Part shown: positions 57,428 to 64,000 of the stretch, in pieces
Numbering within the stretch: the stretch's first letter is position 1
Layout of the letters: each line of letters starts with the position of its first letter
Origin: Heracleum sosnowskyi
Lineage: Eukaryota; Streptophyta; Magnoliopsida; Apiales; Apiaceae
Assembly: GCA_030848705.1 (NCBI GenBank)
Contig: JAUIZM010000120.1
Location: 1 to 64,000 of the forward strand
DNA length: 64,000 nt
Reading direction: 5' to 3'
Notes under the pieces: model-generated
Told to the model about the DNA's origin: nothing
The model's input: the letters and a program-made list of their open reading frames with translations, nothing else
The model's database searches: none
Translations under genes and position numbers: made by a program

Positions 57428-57904
57428 CTACCTTGCCATTTCAAATACTTCTGTGATTCCCTCCTTTGGCTGAGCCATGAAAGCTTCATACTGGGAAACC
57501 AGAATCTGCTTCTTGTTCTTTCTCACTTCTGGAGTTCCTTCACATAGCACTTCTATGAGATCCCACATCTTCTTTGCACTACTGCAATGAGCAACAGTGC
57601 CATACATGGTGAAATCCATAGATTCACAGATAATGAGTTGGAGATTTCCATCTAGTGCCACTTTCTCCTTTTCAGGCTTAGTGTATTTGGAAGGATCTTT
57701 AGGCTCGTAATGCATTGGTATCTTTTCAGTACCAACAGTTGTTTCTGCAATCTCAATCATTGGAATGAAGGGACCATGTTTTAAGATGTCTAAATACATG
57801 GGGTTTGAGGCTTTGATGAACAGTAGCATCTTCTTCTTCCATAGATTGTAGTGTTCCTTGTTAAAGGGAGGAATCTTGATACTGCTTAATTTCTGTGAAC
57901 TCAT
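57428..57904 (-). pseudogene. Copia gag fragment
   Basis: A 158-codon minus-strand frame starting MSSQKLSSIKIPPFNKEHYN and containing 'LWKKKMLLFIKA' and 'AKKMWDLIEVLCEGT'. This is the N-terminal DUF4219/UBN2-type gag region of Copia elements. The frame ends at 57428 before any zinc knuckle; the rest of the element is missing to the left. Confidence 0.85.
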
Positions 57905-57935
57905 CCTTGATCTTTTTCTGTTTGTATATCAACAG

Positions 57936-57950
57936 CCTGCTCTGATACCA
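57936..57950 (-). other. Primer-binding site of Copia fragment
   Basis: On the element strand TGGTATCAGAGCAGG, complementary to initiator tRNA-Met, two bases inside the LTR end. Confidence 0.9.
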
Positions 57951-57952
57951 CT

Positions 57953-58940
57953 TGTTAGATATGAATATCACGGAGAAACTAGACAGAGGGGGGGGGGGGT
58001 CAATGGATAGTTTGAAAGATTTTCGTTTTCTTGAAACTAAAAAGCTGAGTTAGATTGTGTTGTAGAAAATGCGGAATTAAAATAAACAGAACACACACAA
58101 TCACTTTAATCTACTTTGTATTAAGTAAATCAAATACTACAGCTTCCAAAATTTCACAAATGAAATTCTGGCTTCTAAACAAGAACAGTGTTTTCTTATT
58201 TTCTTACGGAGAAAAGAGTGCTTGAATATTTCTATGTATTACTCTTTTGCTACTAGCAATAGGGTGTGCATAATATATATATCCTATACAAACTAGTGCA
58301 CACTCCTATTTACACAGTTACCCCTCACTGTAACTCCAACTTGTCCTGCCATAAGAAGTTAACTGTGTCAGGAAGGACCACTTGCTTTCTGTAGCCTTTC
58401 CCGTTTCTGTAGCTGCTTGTCTCTAATCTTTCTCTCCAAGTTTTGCTGTAGATTTGCCATCTGTCTTTGGACCACCTTACCGTAACAGATGCTTCAGTAT
58501 TTGTCTCCTTTGAATTTTGGTTATGTACCTTGATTTGTCTTGTTATAAACGGCTAAGTGTTGACATCGTGAACTCCAGCATATTCCTGATTCTTTGACTT
58601 GTCGACATAGAGCATTCTTGACTTTGCTATATGAGGACTTTGCTATATGACTATTTCAGGAGTATGCGATATAGGCTTCTTGAGGACTTCACGATATAGC
58701 CTTCTTGAGGACTTCACGATATAGCCTTCTTGAGGACTTCACGATCTAGTACATTCTGACTTTGCGATCTCAACACTTCACGACATGAGTAATGAAGACT
58801 TCACGACATAGTTCATTTTGGACTATGCGATCTCAGTACTTCACGACATGGATATTTTGGACTTCACGACATAGTTCATTCTGACTTCACGATATAGGGA
58901 CTTAGACAAATTTCTGCAACTTATTTCTTCAAGGCCTTAT
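57953..58940 (-). mobile_element. LTR of Copia fragment
   Basis: Starts TGTTAGATATGAATATC (plus-strand reading) next to the PBS. It contains a poly-G run (57985-57996), a segment shared with 58941-59270, and the short tandem repeat at 58605-58895. The outer end is not firmly placed. Confidence 0.7.
58605..58895. repeat. Short tandem repeat inside the LTR
   Basis: A unit of about 28 bp around GACTTCACGATATAGCCTTC is repeated many times. The first three copies are nearly perfect (58680-58745); later ones degrade to variants such as 'gacttcacgacatagttcat'. Confidence 0.9.
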
Positions 58941-59270
58941 TGTTAGAAATGAATATCATTTAGAAACTAGACAGAGGGGGGGGGGGGGGGGTGAATGGAT
59001 AGTTTTGATATTTTTCGATTCTTGAAAACTAAATAAGCTGTTAGAGATTATGTTGTGTAAAATACGGAATAAAAATAAACAGAACACACACACAATCACT
59101 TTAATCTACTTTGTATTAAGTAAATTAAATACTACAGCTTCCAAAATTTCACAAGTGAAATTCTGGCTTCTAAACAAGAACAATGTTTTCTTTCTTTGCT
59201 TACAGAGAAAAGAGTACTTGAATATTTCTGTGTATATCTCTCTTACAGCTAACAGTAGGGTGTGCACAAT
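58941..59270 (-). mobile_element. Truncated second Copia LTR
   Basis: Begins TGTTAGAAATGAATATC and repeats the first ~330 bp of the LTR at 57953 with moderate divergence, including its poly-G run. It is cut off where Athila sequence begins. Confidence 0.85.
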
Positions 59271-60623
59271 TGTTCACACAATATCACGCAAGTATACGCG
59301 GTCACAAGTAATATAAGAATAAGTAGAGTTCGTTCCCACAGAGACTGCTTTGGTTATTAAAGTTATGCACTTATGCAACAATGTATGGCTATCGTTCAAT
59401 GCTAAGATAAGTATCAAGTTTGTGTTTGATTAACTAATTAACTTAAACAAATTACCAAGACTATATTAAACTAAAGATTGATGTTGAATTACTTATGAGA
59501 ATAAACATGGGATCCTAACTTCATTAAATACTTCATCTAGAGTCTTTTGTCTTTAATCAATGCATGTGACGGTTGTGATAACTAATCAGATAACACGAAA
59601 TCAGTACACGCTACCTTTCAGTATACGTATACCAAACCACTCAAACATCCACAAAAGAGATAGAAGTTGGGCAGACACCAATTATGATTAGTCCCTATAT
59701 GTCTATAAGATTTGAAAACATAACGGTTTAACGAGCAAGTTATCCATTCAGATTACATAGGGCAGGTAAGATGGTTAAAATCACCTACGAATCATGCATG
59801 ACAAACATACACAAACCTATGCTAGCATGGCAAGTTCTAAACCTCTATATCCACTTTCGCAATCAATAGAGATTAACAAACAACTTAGATGTTAGCTACG
59901 CATCCAAGAAGAATAAGTACAACCAAACTAGGATATCAATTAGCCATCACACACACATCTTTAAAACAATTAACTACTAAAATCCATAAATAAATCCGTT
60001 AGAATCCCACGACAACGATTAGTTCATAATCGAACCGTTGATCATCGTGGGTTCTGATGAAAACATGATAATAATAAGTCTAGAATACTGAATAAAAGTG
60101 CTAGGGTTTATGAAAGAACAAACGAAACCAACGAGAATCCAAAGTATCGCCTAATTAGAAGTATACAAAGAAAAGATGAAATCTAGATCTTCGTAATCAG
60201 CCGTCTTCTTGTTCTCCTCACCGGTGGATGAATATGTATGTATATATGACAATGTATATCTCAGAATTCGTCCACCAATAGTTTATATAGGCTGCAGGGT
60301 TGACTGGTCTTTTGGCAACTTTCCTTTTCTGACTCAGAATTGCCTTTTACAGCTTTTGAAGAGCGCGGGCGCCTGGTTACTGTTCAGAATCCCCAACTTG
60401 CTTTTCCTTGACTTTTCCTTGCGCTCTCTCGCTCTGCAACCACTTGGACTTCACAGACATGCTCAAAACACCTCTGCAAACCACAAGAACTCCACTTCTC
60501 TGCTGACAAATCATCTCTGCAAATACTAACACAAAACACATCACAAACACCACACACTTGAGAACAAACGATCAATTTAAGCCAATTTAGGACGATCCAA
60601 GTAGATATGAAATCCACTTATCA
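59271..60623 (-). mobile_element. Athila-type 3' LTR
   Basis: On the minus strand it begins TGATAAGTGGATTTCATATC, the hallmark start of Athila LTRs, directly after a polypurine tract. It ends near ...TATACTTGCGTGATATTG TGTGAACA, giving TG...CA ends and about 1353 bp. The plus-strand stretch 'gttcgttcccacagagac' (59328-59345) is also widespread in Athila LTRs. Left edge uncertain by about 10 bp. Confidence 0.75.
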
Positions 60624-61844
60624 CACCCCAAACTTAAACCGATGCTTGTCCTCAAGCATAACAGACTCTACTAACTATAATGCAATGCATGGATGCAACT
60701 AATATGCTAATGCAAGTGATCCCCTCAGATTAACCAAAACCAATCAACAAGCCAACATCTCAAGGAATGCAATCTTTCAAACAGAGTTCGACCAAATTCC
60801 CGTATACTAACCATACAAACACAGAAACGTGCGTGTGTGCAATGCTCATCAATATACTCCCAAACTAAATCAAGACCATAACCTATTCTTCACCAAAACA
60901 ACCACAAGCTTATAAACAGAATGAACTCTAGACACAAGAAACCACTAAAAGACACCTCAACCTCGACTTGAGTTAGACATGAAATCATGCTTTATTACTA
61001 TACACATGCTTATTTGACCGTGCAATGGTTGAGACCCCAAAAGGCTTATACAATAATACCCATGTAGCGAGCGTTAGGTTAGTGGATCCCAGACCGGAAA
61101 AGTCTTAGGTCACTAGGCACAAAGTCCCCTAGAACTTAATTGCTCGAGTATTAAAGAGCTCAAACTGATCAATTCTGCATAAACACAACTCTTTTTTTTT
61201 TATTTTTTTATTTTTTCTCTTTTTTTTTAACACAATTTCGGAATGAGTGCACTTTGCCTTTTTCTCATCCCACCCTAGACTACTCATCTTTTCAATGAGC
61301 GGCTACTAGCCATTTGACACCTAGCCTTATTGACAACTAGCATGATATCCCTGGTTTCCCCCAAACTTAGACTTAAGTGCTTCTTTGAATTTCAACAGAA
61401 TAGAAGAAAATTCTAAATATAAGCAAGTGGTTAAATTCTAACTTCCAAACAAACATGGTCTGATCAAATCTAGAAGCAACCAATGAGACTTGTGAAATTA
61501 TTTTGTTTCTGGCATGCAAGTCAATTTCTTAGGAACTTAATCAGCCCTCTATTCATCACTACCACACTCCCATCAACATCGACTCATCAACGGAAATAGA
61601 CAAATCCTAAGGGATCATGAAATATGCTATGCAAATGCAACTAAATGGACTCACATAATAGATAAAAAAAAATATGCAAAACAGAATGACCTAAATGACA
61701 ATTACGCAAAGATATGAATGAAACTAACTAAATATGCAATATGAATCCTATATGACACACACACATTCCCTAATTACCAACCCCAAACTTACAATATTCA
61801 ATGTCCTCACTGAAGGCAATAAAAAGGAAAAATGCAGAGAGTAC
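60624..61844 (-). other. Athila 3' non-coding region with polypurine tract
   Basis: The polypurine tract is the minus-strand AAGTTTGGGGTG next to the LTR (60624-60636). Between it and the env-like frame lies 1.2 kb of non-coding sequence with a second AAGTTTGGG-type motif near 61362 and 61785, as usual for Athila. Confidence 0.7.
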
Positions 61845-63026
61845 CTAATCATCAGCAGTACCACCCTCCTCGGGTGGTGTATCAGGAGGTGGATAAACAG
61901 AATCCATACCAAAGGTAGGCCAAGCGATATCAACCCCAGTGGCTCTGAATGCAGCACTCAAAGCCTGAGTCAAATCCTGAGCAAAACGGCTATGACTATC
62001 ATGAATCGCATCAATGCGCCGAGTCAACCGCCTATACTGAACATCCCCTAAACCAGAACTATCCACCTCACGCTGAATCCGAGATGCACGCCTCCTCCTA
62101 GCTGCAGGCTCACGAGGTGGAGCCTCTGCTTCCTCAGCATCCTCAAGATGAGTATAGCCCAAACCATAGTAATCCGGGGCACCACCACCCCAATCCTCCA
62201 TCCTAGCTATCGTCGAATGATCGATAGGAGCACTCGGTAACTGAACCTGCTCCTCCTCAGACCAACGAACACCAACTGCAGCACACAACTTAGTAACAAT
62301 GGAGGCATGAGGAATCGCCCCCGTTGTACCACCCTTCAAAAACTTCACAATACTCCTATAAAGGAGCTCTCCAAGATCAATGTACTCTTCATTCAGAATA
62401 CCAAAAAGAACAATAGCCCTTTCCACCGTAACCTCATGCTGATGCGAAGAAGGCACAATATTAGCACAAATAAACAAATTCCAAGCCCTCGCATACCTGT
62501 TCATAGCAGAAGCCGGAAAAGTAATCGGCTCGGTGGTGCCAGCCTTGTACTTCCAAGTCGTGCCTGGAACACACATCTCCCCAAGAATGTACTCGAGATC
62601 AAGATCTTCCCGAGTCTTCAAAGACCAGTCTTCCTCACCCCTCTTCCTCCTAGGCAAATTCAAAACCCGATGAATTGCCCTAGCCGTATAATCAACAGTA
62701 TATCCCCGAACCACACTATAACCGTTCTTGTCGGCTTTAGCATTAGCATAGAACTCCCGCACAATAGACAACGGGACCGGCTCCGGTGCTTCACAAAAGG
62801 ATTCCCAACCCCTCTTCGTAATCATGGTAAACAAGTGCCCATCAGTAGGTTGAGGCAAAAATCCCCTCTCTTTAGCCACAGCCTTCGACAAAAAACGAGA
62901 AAATTCAGCCTGACCCTCTGGAGATGTGAATTTCTCACCCCCAATACCAATACTCGACTCCTCCTCAGAAGAAGAACGACGAGTACTACTACTACCTGCA
63001 AATCTACCCCTCTTTGGTGGAGCCAT
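61845..63026 (-). CDS. Athila env-like / putative plant transposon protein ORF
   Basis: An open frame of 393 codons from ATG at 63026. Ser-rich, basic start (MAPPKRGRFAGSSSTRRSS), central part with 'FYANAKADKNGYSVVRGYTVDY', 'AIHRVLNLPRRKRG', 'ERAIVLFGILNEEYIDLGEL', and a charged C-terminal part with a run of arginines (ARRRRASR). This matches the 'putative plant transposon protein' domain seen 3' of pol in Athila elements, often called env-like. I see no convincing transmembrane segment or signal peptide, so calling it an envelope protein would be unsafe. The intact frame suggests a fairly young element. Confidence 0.75.
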   Translation of the reverse strand: MAPPKRGRFAGSSSTRRSSSEEESSIGIGGEKFTSPEGQAEFSRFLSKAVAKERGFLPQPTDGHLFTMITKRGWESFCEAPEPVPLSIVREFYANAKADKNGYSVVRGYTVDYTARAIHRVLNLPRRKRGEEDWSLKTREDLDLEYILGEMCVPGTTWKYKAGTTEPITFPASAMNRYARAWNLFICANIVPSSHQHEVTVERAIVLFGILNEEYIDLGELLYRSIVKFLKGGTTGAIPHASIVTKLCAAVGVRWSEEEQVQLPSAPIDHSTIARMEDWGGGAPDYYGLGYTHLEDAEEAEAPPREPAARRRRASRIQREVDSSGLGDVQYRRLTRRIDAIHDSHSRFAQDLTQALSAAFRATGVDIAWPTFGMDSVYPPPDTPPEEGGTADD

Positions 63027-63219
63027 TGAATTGAAAAGAGATGTGTATGTATAGGTGTGAGATAGAGAGAATGAGAAAGAGGAATTTAGGGGCTAGGGTT
63101 TTGATATAGGGGATTGGGGATGGTAGGAAACTGTTTAAATAGGGAAAAAGATAATAAAAACTGAATTGGGGATGCTTTTTCTTTTTTTTCCCCGTTTTAT
63201 TTTTTCCTGGACAGGGATT

Positions 63220-63280
63220 GGGCGCGGGCGCGCGTGGCTAGGGCGCGGGCGCGCGTGGCTTGGGCGCGGGCGCGCGGTCC
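63220..63280. repeat. Three GC-rich 21-bp repeats
   Basis: Units start at 63220, 63241 and 63262, each built on GGGCGCGGGCGCGCG; the last is incomplete. They lie 190 bp ahead of the env-like start codon, in the pol-env spacer. A similar GAGCGCGGGCGCC word occurs in the LTR (60361). Confidence 0.95.
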
Positions 63281-63420
63281 TTCTTTCAGATTTTCTGATT
63301 TTTTTGATTTTTTTTGATTTTTTTTTTTTAAAACAAATGAAAAATACTTACAACATAGCATGGGTTGCCTTCCACGAAGCGCTCGTTTTACGTCAATAGC
63401 TTGACGTAATTCCTGACTCC

Positions 63421-64000
63421 TTAAACAGCTGAAACAACAACCGCGGTTTCCGCCTCGCGATTCACCCGTTCACCAAAATACGGTTTCAACCTCTGACCAT
63501 TGACCTTGAATGCTTCAACTGGTGACTTGTCGAAAACTTCCACTGCACCATGTGGAAATACTGTTTTGACCGTGAACGGCCCCGACCACCTTGACTTAAG
63601 TTTTCCTGGAAAAAGCTTGAGACGAGAGTTGAAAAGCAAAACAAGTTGGCCAGGAACAAAGGACTTGTGCACCAACTTCTTATCATGCCATCTCTTAACC
63701 TTCTCCTTGTATAACTTGTGATTTTCATAAGCTTGTAGCCGAAACTCATCCAACTCATTAATTTGAAGCATTCTTTTCTCGCCAGCAACTGACAAATCAA
63801 AGTTCAACTTCTTCAACGCCCAATATGCCTTGTGCTCTAGCTCGGCAGGCAAATGACAAGCCTTACCATACACCAGCTGAAACGGTGACGTACCCAAAGG
63901 AGTCTTGTAAGCTGTCCTGTAAGCCCAAACAGCTTCATCAAGCTTCAACGACCAATCCTTCCTCGAAGGATTTACAACCTTTTCAAGAATACGCTTGATC
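63421..64000 (-). CDS. Athila pol, C-terminal integrase part (runs off window)
   Basis: An open minus-strand frame from the window edge to a stop at 63421. It contains 'WAYRTAYKTPLGTSPFQLVYGKACHLP', the integrase end conserved in Ty3/gypsy, then 'RWHDKKLVHKSFVPGQLVLLFNSRLKLFPGKLKSRWSGPF', the GPF/Y-type C-terminal module that binds DNA. There is no chromodomain, as expected for Athila. The rest of pol and the 5' LTR lie beyond position 64000. Confidence 0.9.
   Translation of the reverse strand, partial: IKRILEKVVNPSRKDWSLKLDEAVWAYRTAYKTPLGTSPFQLVYGKACHLPAELEHKAYWALKKLNFDLSVAGEKRMLQINELDEFRLQAYENHKLYKEKVKRWHDKKLVHKSFVPGQLVLLFNSRLKLFPGKLKSRWSGPFTVKTVFPHGAVEVFDKSPVEAFKVNGQRLKPYFGERVNREAETAVVVSAV

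Noticed and set aside
58605..58895. Short regular repeats as a CRISPR-like array
   Set aside because: Units are contiguous without unique spacers and sit inside a plant LTR.
61845..63026. Calling the Athila frame a true viral envelope protein
   Set aside because: No signal peptide, transmembrane segment or fusion motif is apparent; only its position is env-like.
62307..63029. 240-codon plus-strand frame
   Set aside because: Antisense to the Athila env-like frame.

Overview
The window reads as nuclear DNA of a flowering plant, most likely a eudicot. It is AT-rich, its genes have introns and canonical splice sites, and it is packed with plant retrotransposons (Copia, Athila-type Ty3/gypsy, L1-type LINE), Helitron-like ends and MITEs. 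Most gene families seen are plant-specific or have plant-type forms (NPH3, MGDG synthase, PPR, F-box/FBA, ribosome-inactivating protein, DUF6598). The species cannot be told from the sequence. No tRNA, rRNA, CRISPR or bacterial operon structure was seen.

Layout. 0.5-3.9 kb: a long LTR-like block. 7.1-12.0 kb: left arm of a large inverted duplication, with an intact DUF6598 exon facing a broken BTB/NPH3 gene and a decayed gypsy insertion. 12.6-22.4 kb: gene-free AT-rich repeats with two direct copies of a ~2 kb unit, Helitron-type ends and a degenerate array. 23.1-25.9 kb: an apparently intact ribosome-inactivating-protein (RIP) gene with a short first exon hidden 1.3 kb upstream. 26.0-35.3 kb: a patchwork of gene fragments: a broken MGDG synthase (MGD) gene, three tandem copies of exon 1 of a guanylate-binding protein, and two exons of TFB2. 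35.6-41.6 kb: a LINE remnant interrupted by a young, almost intact Copia element. 42.1-52.8 kb: an interval bounded by 250-bp direct repeats, with an intact F-box gene, its truncated tandem copy, a nucleoredoxin-like pseudogene and a PPR pseudogene. 53.1-56.6 kb: the right inverted arm (NPH3 pseudogene and second DUF6598 exon). 57.4-59.3 kb: a Copia gag fragment with LTRs. 59.3-64 kb: an Athila-type element running off the window.

The likely functional host genes are few: the RIP gene, one F-box gene and possibly the two DUF6598 exons. The most interesting point is that RIP and DUF6598 domains, known to me as parts of one polypeptide in grass jasmonate-induced RIPs, lie here as separate neighbouring genes, with DUF6598 in two diverged copies in an inverted duplication around the RIP gene. 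That they work together is an inference. The rest records repeated local duplication, gene-fragment shuffling and nested transposition.
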